NCBI GenBank assembly: GCA_964420145.1
Contig: CAYQRB010000015.1
Span: forward strand, 1-22,994
DNA: 22,994 nt
DNA from: JAJTYI01 sp964420145
Lineage (GTDB): Bacteria > Patescibacteriota > Dojkabacteria > B142 > OLB20
Direction: 5' to 3'
Positions 7,779 to 16,832 of this stretch are shown in pieces; the first letter of the stretch is position 1, and each line of letters begins with the position of its first letter. The position numbers were made by a program, and so were the translations under genes. The notes beneath the pieces are model-generated. The model was not told where the DNA came from. It saw only the letters and a list, made by a program, of their open reading frames with translations, and ran no database searches.

Positions 7779-7852
7779 TGCACCAAGCAGGAGTCGAACC
7801 TGCGACCTTCACTTCCGCAAAGTGACGCTCTATCCATCTGAGCTATTGGTGC
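7779..7852 (-). tRNA. tRNA-Arg, anticodon GCG
   Basis: The 74-nt minus-strand gene folds as a full cloverleaf. The acceptor stem GCACCAA/TTGGTGC is perfect, the D arm is GCTC/GAGC, the anticodon stem is TCACT/AGTGA with loop TTGCGGA, and the T arm is GCAGG-TTCGACT-CCTGC. The anticodon bases lie at 7816-7818 and read GCG, decoding CGC and by wobble CGU (arginine). The discriminator base is A and the CCA end is not encoded. The D-loop GGAT pattern is usual for tRNA-Arg. Most bacteria use ACG, edited to ICG by TadA, so GCG is unusual. Confidence 0.93.
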
Positions 7853-7880
7853 ATAAAGACCTTATGTATCAGGGATGTTA

Positions 7881-7886
7881 ATTATA
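7881..7886 (-). promoter_or_regulatory. -10 element for tRNA-Arg
   Basis: A perfect TATAAT on the minus strand lies 28 bp upstream of the mature tRNA 5' end. The -35 is not recognisable. A start near 7875 would give a 5' leader of about 22 nt for RNase P to remove. Confidence 0.45.
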
Positions 7887-7913
7887 ACTCACAAAAGAGA
7901 AATAGTGAATCGA

Positions 7914-8531
7914 TTAGTTTTCGATGAAATGACTTAAAGGTTCAGTTGTACCAAAAAGTTTACGGCTAATATAGTTGTTGCTAGAATCTATCTCTGAGAC
8001 ATAATCAACGAATTGGTTTATATAAGAGACTATTTTTTTTACATCAGCGTCACCTAAGTAAGAGATTACTTGATCTTGAGTATTTGGCTTGGTATCAATA
8101 ATAATATTTAAGAATAAATGACCACCTCTGCTACTTATCCAGAACCGATTGATCTTTTTCCAAGGATAGAGGACAGAGCTAATAGAAACACCTTTGTTGG
8201 TTAATTCGTGGTTTAACTTGTGTGGAGGAACACTGTTTAGGGCATATAGTAAAATAATCAAGGCGATAATAGCAATAACAAGTCCGTAGTTTCCTGTAAG
8301 AAGAGACAGAACTATAAAGAAAAAGGAAACAGAGCTTACAATCAGATACCATTTTTTATCTTTCTGCTCAAAAACCCTTTCAGGAGCTTCCCATTTATAC
8401 ACACTATAAATGGGCTTTCTTTCCTCTTCTAGTACTTGACGAAGTAATGTCGCAGACTCTATTTGTGAGTCTAATGCGGCCATTTCCTCTCGGAGTGTAT
8501 TTAGAGATGGATTTTCTTTTTCTAAACTCAT
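7914..8531 (-). CDS. Unknown membrane protein: N-terminal coiled coil, two TM helices, PH-like domain
   Basis: This 205-residue protein is not recognised as a named family. Residues about 5-38 are a charged helical segment likely to coil. Two transmembrane helices follow (about 62-79 and 82-100) with a tight turn at NYG between them. After these, about 108-170 resembles the bacterial PH-like (bPH) domain layout, with alternating beta strands and a conserved-looking PWKKINRFWIS segment and a C-terminal helix (VKKIVSYINQFVDYV). A membrane-tethered, cytoplasmic or wall-facing role is possible; function is unknown. It starts 15 bp after the stop of the cohesin-like gene on the same strand, so the two are probably co-transcribed. 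Confidence 0.75.
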   Translation of the reverse strand: MSLEKENPSLNTLREEMAALDSQIESATLLRQVLEEERKPIYSVYKWEAPERVFEQKDKKWYLIVSSVSFFFIVLSLLTGNYGLVIAIIALIILLYALNSVPPHKLNHELTNKGVSISSVLYPWKKINRFWISSRGGHLFLNIIIDTKPNTQDQVISYLGDADVKKIVSYINQFVDYVSEIDSSNNYISRKLFGTTEPLSHFIEN

Positions 8532-8546
8532 ACAAGGTATTTGTAA

Positions 8547-9182
8547 TTAAGTTACGGCTTGAGCTTTATTTCTCCAGATAAAGAAGCCAACACCTAGCAT
8601 AACGGTAAGTAGTCCAAGTCCTAACACAACTCCAGGGTAGTCTTCAATTCCTGCTACTGGCAGTTGGGTTGGGGTAGGGGTGTGATTAGAGACGACACTG
8701 TATGTTCCAAGAGTGTTGTCCTCTTGCAGAACTATTTGTGACCCTGATACATATGCATTTCCTATGGCAGGAAAAATATAAGAGGTGCCTTCTGTTCCAT
8801 TAAATTTTATTTTGAACTGTAAAAGTAAATCTCCTGTATTCACTTTTCCTTCTGATTTGGCAAAATCAACACAGATTTCATTGTTTGTATATTTTTTCTG
8901 CCCTTCACAAGTTCCAATGATTAAGTATCCATTATCCTCAGCCATCGAAGTCGAGACAGAACTAGGTACAATAGATGCGTTCTCTAGGCGTAGACGTAGC
9001 TGTATTGCACTCACCTCTCCATCGGGAGGTGCTGCTAAGACCGCGATTGTTTGTTCGGCACCGGGACTAAAACTACCGCTATTAGGGGAAACCGTCATAG
9101 CCTCTGTAGTTATAGGTGTAAAAAAGAGAAAAACACCTATTGATAAAATAAAACTTAAAAACTTCTTCATAATATTTATCAT
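8547..9182 (-). CDS. Secreted cohesin-like protein with LPVAG sorting-like signal
   Basis: A 211-residue surface protein. A signal peptide covers about residues 5-28 and could start at the internal ATG (M5, position 9170). Residues about 29-165 resemble the cohesin/carbohydrate-binding fold: P-N-S-G-SF.PG at the front, an AIQLRLRLEN strand, and a GDLLLQFKIKFNGTEGTS..F strand pair typical of cohesin beta-sandwiches. C92 and C104 could form a disulfide. A Pro/Thr linker (TPTPTQ) leads to LPVAG (174-178), a hydrophobic stretch (184-203) and the basic tail RNK, which is the layout of a sortase sorting signal. A sortase is encoded at 21943-22803. If it is not cleaved, the last helix would be a plain membrane anchor. 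The cohesin call is by pattern and could be a different Ig-like fold. Confidence 0.78.
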   Translation of the reverse strand: MINIMKKFLSFILSIGVFLFFTPITTEAMTVSPNSGSFSPGAEQTIAVLAAPPDGEVSAIQLRLRLENASIVPSSVSTSMAEDNGYLIIGTCEGQKKYTNNEICVDFAKSEGKVNTGDLLLQFKIKFNGTEGTSYIFPAIGNAYVSGSQIVLQEDNTLGTYSVVSNHTPTPTQLPVAGIEDYPGVVLGLGLLTVMLGVGFFIWRNKAQAVT

Positions 9183-9196
9183 TAATTAATAACAAC

Positions 9197-9225
9197 AGCA
9201 TAAGAGAAAATTTATAGGATGTAAA
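9197..9225 (-). promoter_or_regulatory. Putative promoter of the cohesin-like gene
   Basis: On the minus strand TTTACA (9220-9225), a 17-bp spacer, and TATGCT (9197-9202). The start near 9190 lies only about 8 nt before the ATG at 9182. Confidence 0.5.
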
Positions 9226-9269
9226 GCACTTTTTAATTTTAAAGGAAAGTAGAAAAAGTAGTGGTCTAA

Positions 9270-9299
9270 TTGACTTGTATATAAAATCTGTGTTATAAA
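9270..9299 (+). promoter_or_regulatory. Promoter of the rpoB-rpoC-rpsL-rpsG cluster
   Basis: TTGACT (9270-9275) followed by TTATAA after 17 bp (9293-9298), or by TATAAA after 18 bp. Transcription would start near 9306. The 339-bp gap 9183-9521 also holds the divergent cohesin promoter, the short ORF and the terminator listed separately. I see no other gene in it. Confidence 0.65.
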
Positions 9300-9327
9300 A
9301 GAAACTGCTTAAGCAAAAAATTCTCTT

Positions 9328-9361
9328 GGAGGCAACATTGATTATCGGCTTTTCAAATTAA
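9328..9361 (+). promoter_or_regulatory. Possible leader-peptide ORF (7 codons) with Shine-Dalgarno
   Basis: GGAGG (9328-9332) lies five bases before TTG (9338-9340), which opens a seven-codon frame (Met-Ile-Ile-Gly-Phe-Ser-Asn) ending at TAA 9359-9361. This is the only strong Shine-Dalgarno-like site I noticed before a start in the window. It lies 20 bp before the terminator stem, as in a translational attenuator. It may also be a chance ORF. Confidence 0.35.
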
Positions 9362-9380
9362 ATAGCTAGTACTAACAACA

Positions 9381-9407
9381 ACGCACATTTTTTAGTGCGT
9401 GTTTTTT
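9381..9407 (+). terminator. Intrinsic terminator in the rpoB leader
   Basis: ACGCAC (9381-9386) and GTGCGT (9395-9400) form a 6-bp stem with an 8-nt loop, followed by G and six T. No plus-strand gene ends just upstream, so it can only act on the transcript from the 9270-9299 promoter, before rpoB at 9522. It is either an attenuator or the end of a separate ~100-nt RNA. Confidence 0.65.
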
Positions 9408-9521
9408 ATTACTATAGAAATAACCGATAAACAAAATTTCTTCTTAAAGAATAATAAGCATACCAAAATACTTTGTAATTTCAAAGTTCTTTTATTTTGC
9501 GATATTACTTTCGAAACAATT

Positions 9522-12500
9522 ATGAAAAATAAAAACGAAAGAATTAACCTAGCAGCACATAAGCTCGATAAGCTTCAACCTAATCTTATTCAAGCACAAC
9601 TTGAGTCCTTTCAGGATTTTTTAGAAAAAGGAATTAAGGAGATTTTTGAAGAAGTAAACCCAATACAAGATTATACAGGAGAAACATGGGAGTTGTATTT
9701 TGAAGATATAGAGTGGGGAGAGGTAAATATGGGGATGCAAGAAGCGCAAAGATTGGGTTTGTCATACCAAAGACCCTTACATATATTTGTAAAGCTAATA
9801 AACAAAAGAACGGGAGAAATCAAAAAACAGAAACTCTTTGTAGCAGATGTTCCGATGATGAGTGAGAGAGGAACCTTTGTTGTTAAAGGGAACGAAAGAG
9901 TTGTTGTAATGCAAATAATGAGAGCAGAGGGTTTGCTCTTTTTTGAACTCAAGACCTCTACTGGAAAAACACCTCTGTATGCAGTAAAACTTATGCCTCT
10001 TAGGGGAAGATGGTTTGATTTTGAGGTAAATAAATACGGTGTAATGTCTATAAAACTTTTGGATAAAAGACCAAGAGTTTTGTTAACAACACTTCTAAGG
10101 GCACTAGGGTATTCGTCAGATAAGGATATTCAAAAAGTAATGGACGGGATTGGGGATCTGCACTTACTAGAGAGTACTCTAAGGCGAGATACTACAACAA
10201 ACTCAGAAGAAGCGTTATTAGAAATATATAGAAAGTTAAGACCAGAAGATTCTCTAAATCTTGAAAATGCAAAAGCGTTTATTGATAATATTTTCTTTAA
10301 TAAGCGAAGGTTTTATCTAGGGAAAACTGGAAGATATCAGTTAAATAAAAAACTTGGAAACAAGTCACCAATTACAGAGGAAGATTATTTATTGAATAAA
10401 AAAGATTTAGTTAATGTCGTCAGAGTTTTGATTCAATTAAATAACGGAGAGAGAGAGATTGATGATATAGACTCTTTAGCAAATCGTAGAATTCGTGGAG
10501 TAGGTGAGCTTATCGGAGATAGACTTAGAATTGGGGTTTTGAGGGTTGAAAAAAATACACGGGATCGTATGAGTACATATGGAGCAGAAGATCTAGTAAC
10601 GCCTTCTTTGTTGGTTAATACAAAACCAATCTCATCCTCTTTAAACGAGTTTTTTGGAAGTAGTGCTGTTTCTAGGTATATGGACCAGGAAAATATTCTT
10701 TCGGAACTAGAGACTAAGAGGAGGATTACTGCCGGAGGGCCTCGTGGTTTAACCAAAGAAAGGGCATCTTTTTCTGTTCGTGATGTACATAGTTCTCATT
10801 ATTCGAAGCTTTGTCCTGTTACGACGCCAGAGGGTCCATCTATTGGAATTGTTTCTCATATGGCTAAATATGCAAGGGTTAATGACTTTGGTTTCCTTGA
10901 AGCACCGTATTTTAGGGTCTTAAGTAATATTAGTTTGGGTAATATAAATACAGATATATTAGAAGGTCAAGTTTTAAGAGAAGATGTAATAGATCAAAAC
11001 AAAAAGATTGTTCTAAAAAAGGGAGAATCTCTTACTAAAGATAAAATTAAAAAACTTATATCATCGGAAGTGGTTAACATAAAGGTGGAGACAACACTAA
11101 CAAACGAGGTTGTCTATATGGATGCAGACGACGAGAAATTGTATAAAATCGGAAGAGCAGATTTAGAAAGAGATGAAAAAAACAGAATTAGAACAGGAAA
11201 CACCTATGTTCGTTTTGAAGGATCGTATCTTAATGTGCCCACCACGGAAATTGACTTCGTAGATATAAACCCGGGCCAGATTGCCGGATTAGGTTTCTCT
11301 CTTGTACCTTTTGCACAAAACGACGATCCGACGAGGTCTTTGATGGCTTCAAATATGCAACGACAGGCTGTTCCTTTGTTGAATCCAGAGTCACCTATTG
11401 TTGGGACAGGGTACGAAAAAGTAGTCGCAGAATCTTCTGGGAGGTTGATTAAGTCTGAACAATCAGGAATCGTGCTAGATAGTGAAGCCGGAAAACTTAC
11501 TGTTAAATACGAAGGCGATAAAAAGTCAACAGTTTATTTAATTGATAAATTCATAAAGACCAACCAAAACACCTGTTTCTCTCAGCAAGTTCGAGTTGTT
11601 AAAAATCAGAAGTTCTCTAAAGGAGAGGTGTTGGTAGATGGTCCATCTATGAGTGAAGGAGAGTTAGCATTGGGAAGAAACCTCACTGCAGCAGTTATGG
11701 TTTTTGAAGGGTATAACTATGAAGACGGTATTGTGATCTCGGAAAGACTGGTAAGAGAGGATATTTTAACCTCGGTACATATAAAAGAATATATACAAGA
11801 TATTCGTGAAACAAAGCTAGGAGATGAGCAAATTACCAGAGATATTCCAAATGTTGGAGAACATATACTTAGAAACTTAAACGAGGAAGGTATTGTTCGC
11901 GTAGGTGCTTCTGTTGGGTCACAAGATATTTTAGTAGGAATCATTGCTCCAAAAGGAGAGACAGAGCTTACCGCAGAAGAAAAACTTCTTAGAGCAATCT
12001 TTGGAGAATATGCTAGAGATGTTAGAGATAACTCTCTAAGACTTCCCCATGGAGACGAAGGTATAGTAATCGGAGTACAGCTCCTTGATAAAGCCAAGGG
12101 AGACAAACTTAATCCAGGCGTTATAAAACAAGTGAAGGTGTGGGTGGCTAGAACATCCAAAGTATCGGTGGGAGATAAATTAACGGGGTTACATGGAGAT
12201 AAAGGCGTTGTTTCAAGAATTTTACCTGAGGAAGATATGCCTTATCTTATGGATGGTACAAGTGTGGATATTGTTCTCTCTCCTATGTTTGTAAAAAGAA
12301 TGAATATTGGTCAACTAAAAGAGCTGGAACTTGCACAGCAGGCAACACAGGCAGGAGTAAAGGTAGAAATACCTCCTTTTGCACAGCTAGATATGTCGAT
12401 TTTAGAAAAATTATTACCCAAAGAGAGAGTTGATGTAAAAAGAACTCTCTATGATGGTAGAACAGGAGAGGCTTTTGACAAAAAGGTTTTGGTGGGTTCA

Positions 12501-12917
12501 AGATATATTGTGAAGTTAAATCATCTTTCTTCTGACAAAATCCACGCCAGGTCAACAGGATCGTATACTCTAGTAACACAGCAACCTTTGGGCGGAAAAG
12601 CACAATTTGGAGGACAGAGATTTGGAGAGATGGAAGTATGGGCATTGGAAGCACACTCTGCTGTACACAACCTTCAGGAGCTGTTAACTATAAAATCAGA
12701 CGATGTGGTAGGTCGAGCATCCGCATACAAGTCTATTATACAAGGAACAGAAATAGAAGCTCCAAACATACCAGAATCCTTTAAGGTTTTTATCAATGAG
12801 CTTCGTGCTCTGGGATTAAATCCTGAACTCCTAGACCTTAAAGAAGACCTAAAAGATGATTCTGCTATGGTTGCAGGAGTAGTAGAAGAAGACATAGAGG
12901 AATTAATGCAAGAATAA
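9522..12917 (+). CDS. rpoB: RNA polymerase beta subunit
   Basis: At 1131 residues from the ATG at 9522 it is the beta subunit of the core RNA polymerase and carries half of the active site. A longer frame opens at a GTG (9399), but that GTG lies inside the terminator hairpin and its 41 extra residues look unlike RpoB, so I reject it. Family features include the RPLHIFVKLI-type beta1 region, the rifampicin-pocket region (about residues 376-410), VTTPEGPSIG, the GYNYEDGIVISERLV block, GDK..GLHGDKGVVS, and the C-terminal GGKAQFGGQRFGEMEVWALEA and HNLQELLTIKSDDV blocks. The rifampicin pocket has R385 at the Q513 position (E. coli numbering), T398 at H526 and T403 at S531. It is followed by rpoC after 37 bp. 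The usual upstream neighbours rplJ-rplL are absent. Confidence 0.98.
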   Translation: MKNKNERINLAAHKLDKLQPNLIQAQLESFQDFLEKGIKEIFEEVNPIQDYTGETWELYFEDIEWGEVNMGMQEAQRLGLSYQRPLHIFVKLINKRTGEIKKQKLFVADVPMMSERGTFVVKGNERVVVMQIMRAEGLLFFELKTSTGKTPLYAVKLMPLRGRWFDFEVNKYGVMSIKLLDKRPRVLLTTLLRALGYSSDKDIQKVMDGIGDLHLLESTLRRDTTTNSEEALLEIYRKLRPEDSLNLENAKAFIDNIFFNKRRFYLGKTGRYQLNKKLGNKSPITEEDYLLNKKDLVNVVRVLIQLNNGEREIDDIDSLANRRIRGVGELIGDRLRIGVLRVEKNTRDRMSTYGAEDLVTPSLLVNTKPISSSLNEFFGSSAVSRYMDQENILSELETKRRITAGGPRGLTKERASFSVRDVHSSHYSKLCPVTTPEGPSIGIVSHMAKYARVNDFGFLEAPYFRVLSNISLGNINTDILEGQVLREDVIDQNKKIVLKKGESLTKDKIKKLISSEVVNIKVETTLTNEVVYMDADDEKLYKIGRADLERDEKNRIRTGNTYVRFEGSYLNVPTTEIDFVDINPGQIAGLGFSLVPFAQNDDPTRSLMASNMQRQAVPLLNPESPIVGTGYEKVVAESSGRLIKSEQSGIVLDSEAGKLTVKYEGDKKSTVYLIDKFIKTNQNTCFSQQVRVVKNQKFSKGEVLVDGPSMSEGELALGRNLTAAVMVFEGYNYEDGIVISERLVREDILTSVHIKEYIQDIRETKLGDEQITRDIPNVGEHILRNLNEEGIVRVGASVGSQDILVGIIAPKGETELTAEEKLLRAIFGEYARDVRDNSLRLPHGDEGIVIGVQLLDKAKGDKLNPGVIKQVKVWVARTSKVSVGDKLTGLHGDKGVVSRILPEEDMPYLMDGTSVDIVLSPMFVKRMNIGQLKELELAQQATQAGVKVEIPPFAQLDMSILEKLLPKERVDVKRTLYDGRTGEAFDKKVLVGSRYIVKLNHLSSDKIHARSTGSYTLVTQQPLGGKAQFGGQRFGEMEVWALEAHSAVHNLQELLTIKSDDVVGRASAYKSIIQGTEIEAPNIPESFKVFINELRALGLNPELLDLKEDLKDDSAMVAGVVEEDIEELMQE

Positions 12918-12954
12918 TTATTCTAAAATACTTTACTTAGTTATTTATTCAAAA

Positions 12955-15900
12955 ATGATCAAAGATTTTAAAGCTCTAAAACTAATGATTGCATCACCAC
13001 AGCAAATTATGAGCTGGTCACATGGAGAAGTGAAAAAAGCAGAAACGATTAACTATAGAACACATAGAGCTGAAGTTGACGGGTTGATGGACGAAAAGAT
13101 TTTTGGACCCACAAAAAACTTTGAATGTTATTGTGGTAAATACAAGAAGATTCGTTACAAAGGAATAGTTTGTGACAAATGTGGTGTTGAAGTAACCCAT
13201 AAAAGAGTTAGAAGAGAAAGAATGGGTCATATCAAGCTCGCTTGTCCTGTGACGCATGTTTGGTATTCCCATGGCGTTCCAAACAAAATGTCTCTACTTT
13301 TGGGAATTCCTCAGAAAAAACTAGAAACCGTCATCTATTTTGCAAGATATCTTGTTACCGAAATTGATCATGATGCAAAAGACAAGGTTTTGGAAGAAAT
13401 CAAAATCACAAAAGACAATGAGATAGTAAGCATAAAAAAAGAGTTAGAAGATAAGCTCTCTGAGTTAGAAAACGAGTACGACAAAAAAGTTAAAGAAATA
13501 AAAAAAGAAGGGAAAAATAAAGAAAAGATTGAGTTTCAATTAGAAAAAATACAAAATGATTTCAAAAAAGAAAAAGCCAAATTAAAATCAATTTTTACAC
13601 AAAAAGAGGATACTACTAAAGTAAGATATAACGATATTACCACCCTGATTAAAGATTTGGAGGAGAAATCTACATTATCAGAAGATGACATAGTCAAATT
13701 GGGAGATTTCGATACTAGCTTTATGACAGTAGAAATGGGAGCAGAGGCTGTAAAAAAGGTTTTGGAGAAAGTTAATCTAGAAAATGAGTTAAATACATTA
13801 TTAGAAGAAAAAGAGTCAACAAAGTCTGCACTAAAAAAAAGAAAAATTATACAAAGGCTTAGAGTTATTGAGGGTATGTATCGTGCAGGTATTGACCCTT
13901 CGTGGTTAATTGTTTCGATGCTCCCTGTTATACCCCCTGATCTAAGACCAATTATTCAACTACCAGGTGGTAGGTTTGCTACATCTGACCTCAATGATCT
14001 TTATCGTAGAGTAATAAATAGAAACAATAGACTCAAGAGACTTATAGATTTAGGTGCTCCTGAAATTATATTAAGAAATGAAAAAAGAATGCTTCAAGAA
14101 TCAGTTGATGCTCTAATAGATAATGATCATAGACCAGGGAATGCTGTCTTAAACTCAAGAGGTCAGCCATACAAATCGCTCTCTGATATGCTAAGGGGTA
14201 AACAAGGACGATTCAGACAAAACCTGCTTGGAAAGCGGGTAGATTACTCGGGTCGTTCTGTTATTATTCCTGGTCCAGATCTAAAAATTAGTCAATGTGG
14301 ATTACCAAAAACAATGGCATTAGAACTATTTAAGCCATTTGTTCTAAGAGAAATAATTGCACAAGGACTTGCTCCAAATATTAAAAGTGCTAAGCATTTT
14401 TTTGAATCTAGATCAAACGAGGTTTGGGATATATTAGAAAAAGTGATTCAAAATAGACCCGTTTTATTAAATAGAGCTCCAACATTACACAAACAAGGTA
14501 TTCAAGCTTTTTTCCCTGTCTTAACAGAAGGAGACGCCATAAGATTACATCCTATGGTTTGTAAGGGCTTTAATGCAGACTTTGACGGAGACCAAATGGC
14601 AGTACATGTTCCATTATCGAAAAAAGCCATAGAGGAAGCGATAGAAAAGATGTTTACTGAAAGCAATTTGCTTTTAGAAGCAGATGGACAACCTGTGGTA
14701 AATGTAGAAAAAGATATGGCTCTTGGGATTTATTATTTAACTGGAGCCAATAATAATAAAGATATAAAATTCTTTGCTTCTCAAAATGAGGCTATAGGAT
14801 ATTATGAGCGAGGAGAGATTTTATTAAGGGATAAAATAAAAGTTCTTTTAAATAATGAAATATTAGAAACTACCGTAGGAAGGCTATTGTTAAATGATAT
14901 ACTTCCGCAAGATTTTGGTTATGTAAACCAGTTATTAAATAAAAAAGATGTAGCCAAAATATCCGCACAGATCCTAGAGAAATATGGACAGAAGCAAGCT
15001 ACTAAGACTTTAGACTCAATTGAAGAGCTTGGCTTCAAGTATGCCACACAATCAGGAGTTTCTGTAGGTACTGATGAATTAGTTGTTGATGATCAAAAAG
15101 ATAAACTACTCAAAGAAGTAGAAGAAAAAGATGATCGGTTAAATGCAGATTATTACACAGGACTGTTAACACTACAGGAAAAGAAAAGACTCTCAGAACA
15201 AATGTGGATGGATTTAGTAGAGGAAGTTGCAGATATTACTTGGAACAAATATGCAAAAGATCCTAATAATAACTTAGTAATTCTACAGGAATCAGGAGCT
15301 TTGCCTGTACAGAACCCACTAAGGCAGATTTCTGGTATTAGAGGGCTTATTCTTGATCCACTGGGTAATATTGTAGAGTTACCTTTACGATCAAACTATA
15401 AACAAGGGCTCTCTAATCTAGAATATTTTGTAGCAGCAAGAGGTACCAGAAAAGGTTTAGCAGATACTGCACTTAGAACTGCAGAATCAGGTTATCTAAC
15501 ACGAAGATTGGTAGATGTAGCACAAGATGTAATAGTTAAAGAAGAAGATTGTGGAACAAGTAATAGTTTTACAATATTTAGGGATGTAAATAGAAGGCTA
15601 AGTTTTGAAGAGAGGATAACAGGAAGATTTGCGGGAGAAAATATAGTTGATCCCAAAACAGGAGAAATTATTGTCAAAAAAGATGAAGAGATTACAGCAA
15701 AGAAAGCTCAGAAGATTATCAACACCAGTTTGCCTCATATTGAGATTAGATCTGTTTTAATCTGTGAGACGAAATACGGTGTTTGTCAAAAATGCTACGG
15801 ATATGATCTTGGTACAAGAAAACCTGTACATAAAGGAGTTGCTGTAGGAGTTATTGCGGCACAATCTATGGGAGAGGCCGCAACACAGCTTACTCTAAAC

Positions 15901-16806
15901 ACAAAACACTTGGCTGGTAGAGTTGGTACAGATATTACCCAGGGACTTCCTAGAGTAGAAGAGCTTTTTGAGGTACGGACTCCGAAAGGAAAAGCAATCC
16001 TTGCCGAGATCGATGGGAAGGTTGAGTATATATACGAAGATAATACCGAAAAGGTCGAAAGGCTAAGGGTTTCAAGTCATAAACAAATGCAAAAAGTTTA
16101 CGAGTTAGAAGAAGGCGATATTACAGATATCAAACGAACCAAAAAGTTTAAAGAGGGTGAGTTGATTTATACCAAAAAAGATGGTGAAAAAGTAGTTGCA
16201 GAAATGGAAGGGAAGGCTACAAAAAGCGATAACAAAATTATTTTTGTTGTTGATAAAGAGTTTGTTACAGAGTATGAAGTTGGTGAGGATGTAATTATAA
16301 ATGTAGAAGATGGTGCAGAAGTAATTAAAGGATTTGCCCTTACAAGTGGTTCTCAAGATCCAAAAGAAATTATGAAGATCAATGATATCAAAGAAGCTCA
16401 ACGCTATCTGATTGATAATGTCCAAGAAACATATGGGATACAAGGTATAGCGATTGATGATAAACATGTTGAGGTGGTGGTAAGACAGGTTTCGAGGTTT
16501 TCCAAAATTACTGATGCGGGAGACTCAGATTACCTACCAGGGGATTATGCAGATCATATTGAGCTTAGAAAGCAAAACGAAGAATTACACCTAGAGAATA
16601 AAAAAACGATAAAGAGTAAACGACAGTTGTTAGGGATTACATTTGCAGCAATCAAAACTGATAGTTTGCTTTCTGCAGCATCTTTTGAACAACAAGTTCG
16701 TGTATTAAGTGAAGCAGGTCTTATTGGCAAGGTGGACTATTTGAGAGGATTGAAAGAAAATGTTATAATCGGAAGGACGGTTCCTTTGGGAGACGAAGTT
16801 AGATAA
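12955..16806 (+). CDS. rpoC: RNA polymerase beta' subunit
   Basis: A 1283-residue subunit that completes the polymerase active site. The first zinc site is C58, C60, C73, C76. The catalytic magnesium loop NADFDGD is at 540-546. The second zinc site is C866, C937, C944, C947. The bridge helix/trigger-loop region contains VGVIAAQSMGEAATQLTLNT. An extra highly charged coiled-coil segment of about 80-90 residues (about 141-235) sits between VIYFARYLVTE and MGAEAV compared with E. coli. Similar inserts occur here in Actinobacteria and some other phyla. The gene starts 37 bp after rpoB with no visible Shine-Dalgarno and is followed by rpsL after 26 bp. Confidence 0.98.
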   Translation: MIKDFKALKLMIASPQQIMSWSHGEVKKAETINYRTHRAEVDGLMDEKIFGPTKNFECYCGKYKKIRYKGIVCDKCGVEVTHKRVRRERMGHIKLACPVTHVWYSHGVPNKMSLLLGIPQKKLETVIYFARYLVTEIDHDAKDKVLEEIKITKDNEIVSIKKELEDKLSELENEYDKKVKEIKKEGKNKEKIEFQLEKIQNDFKKEKAKLKSIFTQKEDTTKVRYNDITTLIKDLEEKSTLSEDDIVKLGDFDTSFMTVEMGAEAVKKVLEKVNLENELNTLLEEKESTKSALKKRKIIQRLRVIEGMYRAGIDPSWLIVSMLPVIPPDLRPIIQLPGGRFATSDLNDLYRRVINRNNRLKRLIDLGAPEIILRNEKRMLQESVDALIDNDHRPGNAVLNSRGQPYKSLSDMLRGKQGRFRQNLLGKRVDYSGRSVIIPGPDLKISQCGLPKTMALELFKPFVLREIIAQGLAPNIKSAKHFFESRSNEVWDILEKVIQNRPVLLNRAPTLHKQGIQAFFPVLTEGDAIRLHPMVCKGFNADFDGDQMAVHVPLSKKAIEEAIEKMFTESNLLLEADGQPVVNVEKDMALGIYYLTGANNNKDIKFFASQNEAIGYYERGEILLRDKIKVLLNNEILETTVGRLLLNDILPQDFGYVNQLLNKKDVAKISAQILEKYGQKQATKTLDSIEELGFKYATQSGVSVGTDELVVDDQKDKLLKEVEEKDDRLNADYYTGLLTLQEKKRLSEQMWMDLVEEVADITWNKYAKDPNNNLVILQESGALPVQNPLRQISGIRGLILDPLGNIVELPLRSNYKQGLSNLEYFVAARGTRKGLADTALRTAESGYLTRRLVDVAQDVIVKEEDCGTSNSFTIFRDVNRRLSFEERITGRFAGENIVDPKTGEIIVKKDEEITAKKAQKIINTSLPHIEIRSVLICETKYGVCQKCYGYDLGTRKPVHKGVAVGVIAAQSMGEAATQLTLNTKHLAGRVGTDITQGLPRVEELFEVRTPKGKAILAEIDGKVEYIYEDNTEKVERLRVSSHKQMQKVYELEEGDITDIKRTKKFKEGELIYTKKDGEKVVAEMEGKATKSDNKIIFVVDKEFVTEYEVGEDVIINVEDGAEVIKGFALTSGSQDPKEIMKINDIKEAQRYLIDNVQETYGIQGIAIDDKHVEVVVRQVSRFSKITDAGDSDYLPGDYADHIELRKQNEELHLENKKTIKSKRQLLGITFAAIKTDSLLSAASFEQQVRVLSEAGLIGKVDYLRGLKENVIIGRTVPLGDEVR

Positions 16807-16832
16807 TTATATTAAAGTAAACTAAATTTATT

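Noticed and set aside
9399..9521. A GTG start at 9399 that would add 41 residues to RpoB
   Set aside because: The GTG is inside the terminator hairpin and the added residues resemble no RpoB N-terminus; ATG 9522 fits.
11717..12160. Long ORFs antisense to rpoB and rpoC (also 12283-12654 and 16105-16467)
   Set aside because: They follow the codon phase of real genes on the other strand, have low-complexity protein, and no promoter or family.
13375..13660. Coiled-coil insert in RpoC as a novelty
   Set aside because: Inserts at this position are known in Actinobacteria and other phyla; not evidently new.
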